From contig BGKB01000147.1 of the NCBI GenBank assembly GCA_003116975.1, positions 107,552-171,551 of the forward strand: a stretch of DNA of 64,000 nucleotides. The letters run 5' to 3'. The notes beneath the pieces are model-generated. The model was given only the letters and a program-made list of their open reading frames with translations, had not been told where the DNA came from and did no database searches. Both the position numbers and the translations under genes were made by a program. Every line of letters starts with the position of its first letter. The first letter of the stretch is position 1. Positions 19,376 to 29,274 of this stretch are shown here, in pieces. This DNA is from Aurantiochytrium sp. KH105 (Eukaryota; Sar; Bigyra; Thraustochytrida; Thraustochytriidae).

Positions 19376-20621
19376 GCAGTCGACATCTGCTCGCCTCGAG
19401 TCTCGCCCCCTTGGCCCACCTGCCCCTGCCGTTGCCGTGCGCTGCCCTGCCCTTATCCCGCCCTCCGCCTGCCCCGAAATGACCTCGTCCCGGTGCGTGC
19501 ATGAGAGTGTGAGTCAGTTGCGCTTGCCGCGAATTTCCCGTGCATACATGCATGACCTCGCTCACCCTGGCACAGCCTAGGCCTACTCACTGACCACGGA
19601 CGCCGGGATTATCATCATGGCCGTGGCCGCCAGCCAGGCCGGCGTCGGGGCAGCCAACCCGATGTCCGACCAGGCCTCGCTCGCTCCGGGAGGATGCCCG
19701 TGACCGGCGGGACGCCCGTGACCGGCGGGACGGGATACACGCGGCGCAGACGCTCAGGATGGATGGCGAGTCACCCTCATCGCCGTCAATCAGCGTGAAG
19801 AAGCAGCAGAATTTATGGAGGTTGCCATCCATCTCAAGCTCCATCTAGAGCTGCATCTCCTTCCTCATCCTCACCTCATCTTCACACGCACCGTCAGCGT
19901 CTTCCTCCAGGCACTGCAGCGCACACCATGATGACGCCGCGCAATGAGGCTCGACGGTCTGTCGCACGGGGTTCCAGCGGAGGCGAGGCCAGCCGCCGAG
20001 GCGCCAGGCATGGCCGGAGGCGCCTCGCCGGCGGCCTGGACTGCGAGCTAGCTTGCTAGCTTGCTTGGCGTCGAGCTCGGGCTCGGGCCTGGCCGTCGCA
20101 GTCGCTGTCGCTCGCATCGTCGAAGTCGCGCGTCTCGGACGTGGTCGCGCTGTCCTCCTGCGGCCGTCGTCTCCGCCGTCTCCTCCGCCTCGTGCCCGAG
20201 CAGCGAAGCGGCAGCGGCACGGCTGCTGCATGACGCTGAGCACGGCCGTCCCGACGACGGTGGTCGCGGGCGAGGCGCTGGAAAGGCCTCCCTCGCCTGG
20301 GAGAGATGGAGACGAAGACGAAGACGAAGACGAAGAAGAGCAGCAGCAGCAGCAGCAACAAGGGGACGAAAATAGCGACAGCGAGGGGCCGGTCGCTGTC
20401 GCCGCTCGCGCTCGCGCGTCGGGACCCGCCCAGGCCGAGCAGACGCGCGCGCGCTGTCGCCGGCCGCGGCGGGCAGCGAGCGCCGCGCCGGGGCCGACCC
20501 GCGCCGGGGCCCGGGCGCGGGTTGGCGTCTTGTCTGGTCTGCGCTGTCGTGCGGCGACGGGATGCGGCGCGCCTAACCACCACAGCGCCGGCGATGACGG
20601 CGACGGCGGCGACGGCGCGGC

Positions 20622-20870
20622 CGCAAGTGCGGCTCGGCGCGCGCAAGTGGAACTCCGCGCGGCGCAAGTGGATCTCTCGCGGCGGCGCTGACCCCGGGGC
20701 GGCGGTAGGGCCCCGTAGGGCGCGGCTAGGCGTTTGTTCGGCGCGGCTTCAGCGAGACCGGCGGGCTGCGAAGACGCGGGGCATGCGCTGCAAGTCGGGA
20801 ATGCAAGTGCGGAATGGCCGCGGCGCAAGTGCGGAATGGCCGCGGCGCAAGTGGCCCGGGCCGCGGCACT
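20622..20870. promoter_or_regulatory. phased array of GCAAGTG motifs
   Basis: The hexamer GCAAGT starts at 20622, 20643 and 20664 (21-base steps), then at 20790, 20803, 20825 and 20847 (22-base steps for the last three). Two copies extend to the 19-mer GCAAGTGCGGAATGGCCGC (20803-20821 and 20825-20843). The same 19-mer is found at 31642 in a divergent promoter interval. Regulatory function is inferred from this recurrence and spacing. Confidence 0.5.
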
Positions 20871-21867
20871 GCGCGGCTTCGCCGGCCTCGCTCGAGTTCG
20901 AATCCAAACCCCGAAGACCAGCTGCGCTTTCGCCGGAAGAGGCCGCGCGAGCTCGAGGAGGACGCGCACGAGGACGCGCACACGGACGCGCAGCGCGGTG
21001 AATGCCGGACTAGGCCCCAGAATGGGGCCAAATTATGTGCAGCCGCGGAAAGGAGAGAAAAGGGAAAAGAAGGGGAAAGGATCGGGTAGTTCTACGCGAC
21101 TGATGAATCCCCCCTCTAGGCAATTTTTGACTTCAAAACTTTTTACCTTTTTTTGAAGTTTTGCTATGATTACTATGGAGGGCCATCAAAATTTCGAAAT
21201 ATTGTGCTCAGTAGAACAACATAGCACGAAATTAGGGACACATACAATGTGTCTTTCTAGTGGACCTCACAGCTGGCCTGCATTTTCTCCCACAGACCTT
21301 ACGAGGGTGCTCCAGTGGCACTCCTCTCAATTTCGTGTTACGCATGGGCAAAACTCCATGCGCAACATCCTCACATCTTAAGGTTTACCTCACAGCTTCC
21401 ACTGGCAGAGAGGCCTTCTTCGTCCTTGGCGGTTGACCTTGGCTGGGGCGTGGCAGCAGCGGCAGTAGACAGGAAAAAACCAATCGCTGCAAGGAGACAG
21501 ACATCACACGCCCCAAGCACGCATCTACGTATGGTGGGCGCGCAATCAGCGCGCCCCGCAAGGGGGCCGCGCGCAGCCTCTGAAGACGAAGAAGGCGAAG
21601 AGCCGGCTTCCGACACGTGAGACAGCTCACCACGTGATGGGGATGACGACGGCGATAACGATAGCGACAGCGAGGCTGACGTGCAAGAAGATGAAGTCAC
21701 CTCCACGGGCAAGCGGCGCACAGTCAAGCTTCGCGACACAGAGAAGAATCGAGTGTCTGCTCTTTGCAAGGAAGTGTCGAGAATCAGCATGAAAGATGCT
21801 CAAGCAGCCTATGTTTCTTTCAATTTTCGAGCGTGGATCTTCGAGCACCCGAGGCGGCTTTATCTGA

Positions 21868-22035
21868 CTTGTGAGGAAGTATCCGCTCGCCCTTGCGCGA
21901 TTTGGTGGTCATCCAAATTATTGAGTGAAGACCGCCATGCTGGCTGAGCCAGGGTCATTTTTTGGGCATCGGCCATGGCGTAGTCAAGATCATCTCGATC
22001 CCAGTCGATACTGTACAGTCTGCCGGGAGACGAAA
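21868..22035 (-). other. possible minus-strand exon of an unresolved gene
   Basis: This segment reads LYSIDWDRDDLDYAMADAQK and continues for about 45 residues with good protein-like composition. It is preceded by an acceptor-like TCTCCCGGCAG and followed by a weak donor-like CAAGTCAG. I found no flanking exons. An ambiguous base (22054) lies just upstream. Confidence 0.25.
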
Positions 22036-22430
22036 ACAGGTAGTGGGCATCAGNCCCGCAGCGCAGGTACGTGCTGGACGCCGCCCCCGCCGCGCGGGCG
22101 GGCGCGGGGCCGGCCAGGGCCGGGGCGGATGCGGGCCGCCCGCGAACCGTCGAACTCGGGCGCGATGCGGGGAAGCGGGGAGCGAGCGCGGAGACGACGC
22201 GGAGCGACGCGGGGCCGTTGATGCTGGCCGCGGCCGTGCGAGCACGATTGCGCGGATGCTCGCACGCGAAGCCGGCGCCCACGTTGAGGGATATGGGAGA
22301 GGCCGCGCGAAAAGAGCGTCGCGTCCGAGGAGCGAGCGGGTGACGCGCAGGCGCCGGATGATTTGGCCGAAATTCCGAGCGGCCAATGCCGTCGACATTG
22401 GTCGCTTACTCGCTGGCTCGCTCGCTGGGC

Positions 22431-22460
22431 TAGGCCAGGCTAGGCTAGGCTAGGCTAGGG
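22431..22460. repeat. (TAGGC)n tandem repeat
   Basis: About six TAGGC-type units about 280 bases upstream of the P450 start codon. Confidence 0.85.
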
Positions 22461-22579
22461 CAAGGCAGGCTGCACAAGTGGCAGGTCGCGTGAACTAGCT
22501 CGCTCGAAAATGATCTATACATGCATGATGACTGACGCTCTGACGCTCTCGCACCCCACGCATGCGCGCACGCACACCC

Positions 22580-22618
22580 CGATGTGATGTGATGTGATGT
22601 AATGTGATATGATGTGAT
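22580..22618. repeat. (GATGT)n tandem repeat
   Basis: Seven to eight GATGT-type units with two substitutions, within 160 bases of the P450 start codon. Confidence 0.85.
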
Positions 22619-22734
22619 GGACAATTCCTACTATTGTGTTTACTCGTACAGAACTCGCTAGCTAGCAAAGTAGCTGCAAATTCCAAATAGATACGTCGAG
22701 GGACGCAACGCAACGCTCTTGTACTTTGGTGAAA

Positions 22735-24213
22735 ATGGCCGCCGCATCCACCGCCGCCGCCGTCACACCGGCGCGCTCGATCTTTCGCAAGGTCGCCGTC
22801 GTGATCGTCCTTCTGATGGCCCTCGACATGATCCGCTACCACTTTAAGCGCATGAAGATGAAGGCACGGGCAAGGTGGTTCTCGCTCCCCTTCCTCGGAG
22901 ACTTTCCTACCATCGTGGCCGACCCCACCAAATTCTGGGATAACCTGATCGCCCTTGCCCCGAACGGTATCTCGGCCTTTAAGATCCTCACGCAGGCTGC
23001 CATCTTCGTGACGAACCCCAAGTTCGCCAAGCAGATTTTTGACGACCAGGAAAACTTTACTCTTTTTGTGCACCCGAACTCGCCCAAGCTGCTCGGCGAA
23101 GACAACCTCGTGTACATGTCTCGCGAGGACCTCGTTCGCTGGCGCCGCGCCATGGTGCCCAACCTCAAAAAGGCCGAAGTCCTGCATGCCGCCGCCTACA
23201 CTGCCGTCAATAGCTGCTCGAACATGCTTCGCAAGATCGCCGCTCGCTCGCCCGCTGAGCAGGCCGAAAACGACGTTCGCTACGACATCCGCCTCATGAA
23301 CGCCCACCTGTCACTCAAGGTCTTCCTCGGAGGCTACTTGCAAAAGGGCGAGGCAGAGTGGATCGCTGACGACCTCATCGTTGTCACTAACGGCTTCATC
23401 GCGGCCCCCGTTGACCTTCCCTTCACTGACCTCGGCAAGGGCAAGGCTGCTAGCCAGCGCATCATGAAGGTGCTTCACCGCATCTCGGACGAGTGCTTCC
23501 GCCGCATGAAGAACAACGAGGAGCCTCTCTGCGTTCTTGACCGCATCACGGACTCGTGCATAAAGGCAGGAATCAAGGGTTACGGCCGCACCCCGGCAGA
23601 TATTGCCCACGCTGGCCTCGACTTTTGCTTTGCGGCCCAGGATGCCACCACCTCCGCCCTTTGCTGGTGCATCCACTCGATGGAGAAGCACCCAGAGGTC
23701 GCCGACAAGATTCGCGAGGAGCTTGACCGCGTCCTTGACAAGGACGTCGACTTCACCGAGGCTCTTCCCCGTGCCTACAACGCCAACAAGCTTCCCTACC
23801 TTCGCGCCGCCGCCATTAACCAGCTGCAGTACCGCCCACCCGTGCCCATGGTCCCGCATATTGCGCGCCATGACACTGAGCTTGGCGACCACAAGATTGA
23901 AAAGGGCACCATTGCTTTCGCCTCTGTCATGGGCTCCAAGGCCAACATTGAGGGCGCTGACCGTTTCGAGCCTGATCCGGATAACATGCTTGACCCTGCC
24001 TTCAAGAAGGTTCTCTGCTTTGGCGGCGGCCCGCACATGTGCCCGGGTCGCTTTTACGCCAGCAACACTGTTGCTCTGTTCATGGCCACGCTTGTCCACG
24101 GCTACGACGTTGACCGCATCCGCAAGCCTGGCGGCGAGGACATCATCTACCTGCCCACACTCTACCCGCGTGATTCGCTTTACGTCATGAAGTCTCGCGC
24201 CGAGGCCGCATGA
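22735..24213 (+). CDS. cytochrome P450, CYP710/CYP61-like, lacking ExxR
   Basis: A 492-residue P450 with one N-terminal membrane helix (about 17-34). The heme loop is FGGGPHMCPG with ligand Cys436, and the I-helix carries AAQDATTS (300-307). The segments LQYRPPVPMVPHIA and IIYLPTLYPRD resemble sterol C-22 desaturases (CYP710/CYP61, ERG5), so a sterol role is a reasonable inference. The K-helix ExxR is replaced: at the expected place the protein reads N362-Q-L-Q365, losing both the Glu and the Arg that normally lock the heme fold. Codon use is strongly biased to C/G third positions, which suggests high expression. The ATG at 22735 is the first ATG of the frame. Confidence 0.92.
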   Translation: MAAASTAAAVTPARSIFRKVAVVIVLLMALDMIRYHFKRMKMKARARWFSLPFLGDFPTIVADPTKFWDNLIALAPNGISAFKILTQAAIFVTNPKFAKQIFDDQENFTLFVHPNSPKLLGEDNLVYMSREDLVRWRRAMVPNLKKAEVLHAAAYTAVNSCSNMLRKIAARSPAEQAENDVRYDIRLMNAHLSLKVFLGGYLQKGEAEWIADDLIVVTNGFIAAPVDLPFTDLGKGKAASQRIMKVLHRISDECFRRMKNNEEPLCVLDRITDSCIKAGIKGYGRTPADIAHAGLDFCFAAQDATTSALCWCIHSMEKHPEVADKIREELDRVLDKDVDFTEALPRAYNANKLPYLRAAAINQLQYRPPVPMVPHIARHDTELGDHKIEKGTIAFASVMGSKANIEGADRFEPDPDNMLDPAFKKVLCFGGGPHMCPGRFYASNTVALFMATLVHGYDVDRIRKPGGEDIIYLPTLYPRDSLYVMKSRAEAA

Positions 24214-25453
24214 GAAGGGTCTACGTGCGCATCACCGTCAGTCACTTTTCTTCACAACTTGCCGCACGATGTACGCAAGCTCTTTGAGGACATAAAGAGC
24301 GTCCCTTGTATGTGCTATGCAAGCTATCTACATACACGAGTCTTTTCATCGGGTTCCTTTCTTTGCCTCGCGCAAAGTATCAACCTAAGTACGAGATCGA
24401 TTTCTGTTGTTGCTTTCTGAACTTTTTCTTTTCACGGTAAGTAGGCCCACAATGGGGGTCTATTTTTTTTCGTGCTCTTGGCATGATTCGAGCTGACGGC
24501 TTTTGGTTCCAACTTCCATAGTCTCGAAGTCACATTTTCTTGCAAGCGCTCATCTCTCTTGTTACTTGTTGCTCTTGCCAACGTTGGTCGTTGTTTCCAG
24601 CAGCGAAAGTCCAAATAAAATTCTCCGCCTCCATCTGTCCCGCTGGTCGTGCCTAGACTCAAGACTTTTTCCGGGATCGGCCGGCTCGGCCCGCGCGCAA
24701 TCGAGCTTGTATCCCATACAAAGGCATGGGGATGAATTTGCACACCGCTGGACGGCCAGATCGCGCGTGGCATTGTCGCTTAAAAAATGAAAAGGAAAAA
24801 AGAAGAAGAAGAAGGAGCAGAAAATCCTACCTTCGGCTCGCTTCATTGGCACTGAGGCGTGGCGAGGCGAGGCCTTCATACTTTGTCTGCGTGACGCGTC
24901 GCCTCGCCTCACGCAGCTTTTTAGATGACGTCCACCATGGTCAATGGCCGCACACAAGGGCTCTGTGTGATTGCTGACCATACATTTATTCATCCTGCAC
25001 GCGCAGGACGCGCGGACGCTTCTCAATCGGCGCGTCTCGCGTAATGTCGCCGTGGCTCCGGCCAGGCCGCAGCTTCTCCGCCGGCTTCACGTGCTCGGCT
25101 CGTGGGCCGGGTTCTCTCTGTGGCGGTACCCTGCAGTACCCGCACCCTATTCGGGACCTAGGCGGCACCCGGCTCGGGGAAGAGAACCTGTATGTGTGGG
25201 GCGGTAGCGCTCCAGATCCAAAGCGGACGGACGGGGGAGTGGGGGGGGTAATCGCGGGACAGGCGGCGCAGCCCGAAATGCTGGTCGGCGTGCAATAAGT
25301 CGAGCAGGCAGCCAAGGATCCTGGCTGGCTGCTAGGGTTTGGGGGGGGGGGGGTTGGAGCTCGGGCCGGAGCGACGAGCCAGCAAATCCCGAACAAGCCA
25401 TCGATCGAGCCAGCAAACAGATTTCCAAGGAATACTGACAAGAACATCCAACC
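24214..25453. other. intergenic, 1.2 kb
   Basis: The P450 3' region comes first, then GC-rich sequence with short open frames on both strands that I cannot support. There is a G run near 25338. The last 40 bases lead into the PAN-domain gene (CCAACCATGATG). Confidence 0.4.
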
Positions 25454-27043
25454 ATGATGAAAGCCGCTATGCTAGCGCTGGTAGCGCTAGCGATGCTGGT
25501 GGCGGCCAGCATTATAAGCGTCGCCGAGTCTGTTGTGACGCAGAATGTCGCAAATCGAGCGAGCGTCATCACCAAGTTCCCCGGCTGCGTCATTCTTGGT
25601 CATCATGACTGGAAGGACAGCCCGATGTCTCGCGACTTTGCCGAAGATGCGCATGTGGACGGCGTTGCATCTGCTGGGGCGTGTCAAGATATCTGCTTTG
25701 AATCTTGGAAAAACTCCAAATTTCGTGGAATTCAAGTCTACAATTCCTCCTCGTACCAGGCCATTTTTCGTCACGAAGGCTGCTATGTTGAAGACACAGC
25801 ACGCTGGGACTGCGAAAAGAGCCGCACAGGGGACACAAACCAATTTAAGCAAAACACCATTAGCGGTTGGTCTGTAATGCCATGCTATAGGGGCCAAATG
25901 ACGGATTGGCGGGAATCTTCGTATTGGTATGTTTTTGACCAGTTCAATTACGACAGCTTCAGCAGCGACATCCGAACAGCTACAACTGGCGCGTTAGGGA
26001 GCCATCCCCCGGACATGCTCACTGTCAACGTCACGGACTCGCCCTACATATGCTCGTGGGCAAAATCTAACCAAGACTACGAGGAAGCAACGGTGAATCA
26101 AGTACCCTGTCTTGGATGGGCCTATGATTCCGCAATGCAGAGATGCAGTATGTCATCCACCGCGCCTAAGGAGGGCAGCTACACAAGCTCCAACACTACG
26201 ACGACGAGGGTCACTGGAAGCTTGTACTGTGAGAACGACTTTAAGGAGGAGGACTTGGCGCGCAAAATTGCCAACATTTACGAGACGCCTGGTTGCATGG
26301 TGAAAGATATTGACTGGAATGGTCATGACATTGGGAGCAAGCATGCAGCGGATACACCGCACGATTGCCGTCGTCTGTGCCAGGAAAATACGAATTGCGT
26401 TGTTTTCGTTTACAGAGGGACTGATAAGGTCTGCTGGCTGAAAACAGCTAAAGCTGTGACGAACGAAAAACAGGTCGGCTCCGAGCAAATGTATGTCGCT
26501 GGACTCAAGGACTGCCACACCTGCCTTCCAGGCTACTACATCACCAATTCAGACCCAGAAGATGGACTGGATAGCTGCGAAATCTGTCCGACCAAATACC
26601 ACCACTGTGCAGATGGCGAGGTAACTCCGGTTGAAGATATGCCTGGTTGTATGGTCAAGGATTCGGAATGGAGAGGAGGATCGGGAGCATATATCAAACG
26701 ACATTACGGAGTTGATACTCCGCACGACTGCCGTCGTTTGTGCCAAAAAAATTCGAAGTGCGCTGTTTTTGTTTACAGGGCAATAGATCAGCTCTGCTGG
26801 CTAAAGAAAGCTATTGCTGCGACAGACCACGCATACTCCACCGATATCTACTCTGGGCTCAAAAATTGCCATACCTGCCTTCCAGGCTTCTATCCTACCA
26901 AGCTAAACCGTTATGGTGAAGCGGATAGCTGCTATGTTGACGGCATTGGGCCTCCTGCATCGGGCGGTTCGCAAGGCCTCGCTACTGGCCTCGGTGTGAG
27001 CGCAGCCATCGTGGTGACTGTTCTCTTCGCTTTTGTGGTCTAG
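25454..27043 (+). CDS. secreted/surface protein with PAN/apple-like modules
   Basis: A 529-residue protein with a signal peptide (MMKAAMLALVALAMLVAASI). Three Cys-rich modules start near residues 42, 278 and 395. The last two are clear duplicates sharing GCMVKD, DTPHDCRRLCQ, VFVYR, CWLK and CHTCLPG. The pattern P-G-C ... D-C-x-x-x-C ... C ... C-x-W matches PAN/apple folds, which bind glycans or proteins outside the cell. The final 22 residues (GLATGLGVSAAIVVTVLFAF and on) are hydrophobic and run to the TAG stop, as in a GPI-attachment signal. However, the frame resumes beyond the TAG with a basic tail (see 27044-27145), which would make it a type I membrane protein. No enzymatic domain. Confidence 0.82.
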   Translation: MMKAAMLALVALAMLVAASIISVAESVVTQNVANRASVITKFPGCVILGHHDWKDSPMSRDFAEDAHVDGVASAGACQDICFESWKNSKFRGIQVYNSSSYQAIFRHEGCYVEDTARWDCEKSRTGDTNQFKQNTISGWSVMPCYRGQMTDWRESSYWYVFDQFNYDSFSSDIRTATTGALGSHPPDMLTVNVTDSPYICSWAKSNQDYEEATVNQVPCLGWAYDSAMQRCSMSSTAPKEGSYTSSNTTTTRVTGSLYCENDFKEEDLARKIANIYETPGCMVKDIDWNGHDIGSKHAADTPHDCRRLCQENTNCVVFVYRGTDKVCWLKTAKAVTNEKQVGSEQMYVAGLKDCHTCLPGYYITNSDPEDGLDSCEICPTKYHHCADGEVTPVEDMPGCMVKDSEWRGGSGAYIKRHYGVDTPHDCRRLCQKNSKCAVFVYRAIDQLCWLKKAIAATDHAYSTDIYSGLKNCHTCLPGFYPTKLNRYGEADSCYVDGIGPPASGGSQGLATGLGVSAAIVVTVLFAFVV

Positions 27044-27145
27044 TGGCGCCGTCGGCGTTGGGCAGCGAGTAGCAAGGACATCATCGCAGCTAAGATCCTT
27101 GAGGCCAAGACCGTAGAAGACGGCCACGAGATTTCAGCTACCTAA
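27044..27145 (+). other. in-frame 33-codon tail after TAG stop of the PAN protein
   Basis: Directly after TAG (27041-27043), in the same frame, the sequence reads WRRRRWAASSKDIIAAKILE and on to a TAA at 27143-27145. A tetra-arginine after a membrane span is the classical stop-transfer and cytoplasmic-tail signature. It may be a readthrough extension, or evidence that the TAG is a mutation, sequencing error or reassigned codon. Confidence 0.5.
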
Positions 27146-27663
27146 AATTGAGCCAAGGTATTCTTCCGACTTCTCAATCATTCTTTCGTTTGTTATTATT
27201 GATTTTACAGTCGCAACGTTGGTCGTCTCAGCTTGCGTCCGGCAAACCAAGATGAATCAGTTCCACCACTTTGAGAAAGTCAAGTGCAATTGCTGAGTTG
27301 ATGGATTGGTGGATCGATGCAACTTGACAGCAAGTTTGTTGAGATTTTACTGAGGTGATCACAACAAGATGCAAGGACCGTCACGAAGTCGTTCCATCGA
27401 AAGCATGGACAACAAGATGCAAGCAGCCAAGCACATCAAGGACTTTCTAGTCCCGACGATTGAGTTTGCGCTGCTGCAGAGTATCGCCGTGTTTAGAAAT
27501 AGACCAGACCCCTAATCGTCCTGCTCTTGTCTCAGCCGAAGTCGAGACCAGGGCACGCGGCGTTACGGCCTGCGCGCGCCGTGTCTCTCCCCACGCTGCG
27601 CCGGCCTCGAGAGACAGGGCTCGTGCGGCGCTGCCCGTCAAGTAGTGCGGCGAGATCGTGGCC
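27146..27663. other. intergenic upstream of DHHC gene
   Basis: Moderately AT-rich near the PAN gene, GC-rich towards 27660. No supported gene. The GTG six bases before the DHHC ATG is in frame but less likely as start. Confidence 0.5.
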
Positions 27664-29274
27664 ATGGGCAACCTCATGTTGCCGGCGCGACCCGCCGGCG
27701 ACGAGGCTTCGAGTGACGGAAACAGGCTCGGCGGACAACCTCGACGGCCGCAGCAGCGAGAGCAGCAAGCACCGCGGCTGCAGCAGCAGCAGAAACAGGA
27801 GCAACAGGAGCAGGAGCGGGAGCGGCAGGGCTCGCTGCGCAAGCGTCAGGTTGAGCATGGAGAAGACGAAGTCTCCGGATACAACCCGCAAACCAGGGAA
27901 GAAGTAACACTCGCCGACCTTGTCGCCTCTGACGTGGCTGCGTCCGAGGCGTCGCGTGAAAAATTCCTTGATGTTTCGCACGACGGTGACAGAGCGGAAG
28001 ACTCCGAGAGCGCACTCGGCCGCGTACCCGACACCACAACTCTTGCTGGTGCCGCATCGTCCGGAGGTCCCGAGCCTATGCAAGACAATGTGCCTTCCGC
28101 ATGGTTTGGCCTCTGGAGGCCTCGATGCTGCTGCAGTAGCGGCAGCAGTATTAATGAGAAAAACAATCATCGACGCGATCCGTGCTGCGTATGCCCAGGA
28201 TGCTGCAGCAGTGGCGACAGTGAAAGCGGCGAAAATGACGTCGACGATGACGACGAATGCTGCGCCAAGGCAAGATGCTGCGGACGTGACCTTTGTGGCG
28301 TGCTCTGCTCATCGATCGCCTGGTTCACTTTGATATTCTGCAGCGCTATGGTTGTCTTTTACTTGCGTAATCTATCGCCTGCTGTGCTAGGGCCTTATGT
28401 ACTTTTAGTGAGCATGGCCATGGTCTCGCATCTCATGGCGTCACTAAGTGATCCAGGGTACGTGCCACGAGACAGCGGGGTGGAGAAATGGGAAGAGCTC
28501 AGCACGGATGTTCGCGTGGGTATGCGCAAGAGGCTCGAAGCGCGAAGGGATCTCATTATTGCCGAGAATAGGGCCGGCCGTCAGGGCGAGCGGGAAGTTC
28601 GCCTTCCGGACGGCACGACGAAGAAAGTAAAGGTGGACTTACCTGCACGCGCGGTAGTCTCTGACGCCGAGATTACCTACAAGTGCGAGCGGGCTGTTGA
28701 AAAGTTTCGACGCAAGGTGCGTTATTGCAGTGCATGCCGCATCTTCAAGCCAGCGAGTGCTCACCACTGCCGCACATGTGGGCGTTGTATCGAACGTCTG
28801 GATCATCACTGTCCATGGATCGCGGGCTGCGTTGGGGAGCGCAACCTACGATACTTTTTGCTGTTTCTGTTCTACGTTTTCGTCTCCTCTTTGTACTCGA
28901 TTGTGCTTTTCATCTATCGCAGTTACAGGGTTGTCTATCATGAGCCTGTGTTGCCTCGTCGACCGGGCGAGCCGCCCGTAAGTCCATGGGGTGTGCTGGG
29001 CTGTATTTTCGCGGTGCTTCTTTGTGGCTTCTTTTGCGCCTTTGTTGTGGCCATGTCGTGCGAGCAATACGAGGCCGTCACCACCGGTATCCCGGGCATT
29101 GATGCGATGCAGCAGGTTGGCGTTGATGAAGAGCTCAGCTTGTACCGCGGTCTACAAAAGTATGCGTGCCATGGAAGAGGATGTTCTCCGCTTTGGCTCC
29201 TTCCTATTCCATTACGTGACCTCCATCGTTCAGACAAGGATACGGCGCGCGAGCGCCTGAAAAAGGATGACTGA
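27664..29274 (+). CDS. DHHC-type protein S-palmitoyltransferase
   Basis: A 536-residue multi-pass enzyme that transfers palmitate to cysteines of membrane proteins. The Cys-rich domain is at about 353-395 (CSACRIFKPASAHHCRTCGR then ERLDHHCPW), with DHHC at 380-383 and GCVGERNLRYF after it. Four membrane helices are visible: about 217-234, 241-259, 396-417 and 446-470. The N-terminal 150 residues are disordered, with a Gln/Arg stretch (PRLQQQQKQEQQEQ). A second Cys-rich run between 155 and 215 (CCC, CCVC, CC pairs) just before the first helix is unusual and could be palmitoylated or bind metal. A charged insert of ~80 residues separates helix 2 from the DHHC domain. Confidence 0.93.
   Translation: MGNLMLPARPAGDEASSDGNRLGGQPRRPQQREQQAPRLQQQQKQEQQEQERERQGSLRKRQVEHGEDEVSGYNPQTREEVTLADLVASDVAASEASREKFLDVSHDGDRAEDSESALGRVPDTTTLAGAASSGGPEPMQDNVPSAWFGLWRPRCCCSSGSSINEKNNHRRDPCCVCPGCCSSGDSESGENDVDDDDECCAKARCCGRDLCGVLCSSIAWFTLIFCSAMVVFYLRNLSPAVLGPYVLLVSMAMVSHLMASLSDPGYVPRDSGVEKWEELSTDVRVGMRKRLEARRDLIIAENRAGRQGEREVRLPDGTTKKVKVDLPARAVVSDAEITYKCERAVEKFRRKVRYCSACRIFKPASAHHCRTCGRCIERLDHHCPWIAGCVGERNLRYFLLFLFYVFVSSLYSIVLFIYRSYRVVYHEPVLPRRPGEPPVSPWGVLGCIFAVLLCGFFCAFVVAMSCEQYEAVTTGIPGIDAMQQVGVDEELSLYRGLQKYACHGRGCSPLWLLPIPLRDLHRSDKDTARERLKKDD

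Larger units (their letters stand above)
18934..22734. other. 3.8-kb GC-rich stretch without a resolvable gene
   Basis: Open frames exist on both strands but are Arg/Ala/Pro-rich and change frame repeatedly. Landmarks are TAGC/CTCG repeats (19323-19375), an 18-base direct repeat GCCCGTGACCGGCGGGAC near 19698-19733, phased GCAAGTG words (20622-20870), and (TAGGC)n and (GATGT)n runs just before the P450 gene. Coding-like fragments appear near 19.6-19.85 kb (either strand), 21.64-21.75 kb (plus, acidic DGDNDSDSEADVQEDEV) and 21.87-22.04 kb (minus). One or more spliced genes or decayed genes may lie here; I could not build a model. Confidence 0.4.

Noticed and set aside
20885-20915. GAGTTCGAATCC resembling a tRNA T-arm
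   Set aside because: No acceptor stem, D-arm or anticodon arm can be fitted upstream.
19845-20981. 378-codon minus-strand and 212-codon plus-strand frames in the GC-rich block
   Set aside because: Both overlap, are Arg/Ala/Ser-rich and include the phased GCAAGTG repeats; only their ends look slightly protein-like, so no CDS is called.
23311-24099. 262-codon frame antisense to the P450
   Set aside because: Antisense shadow of a strongly codon-biased gene; no domain.
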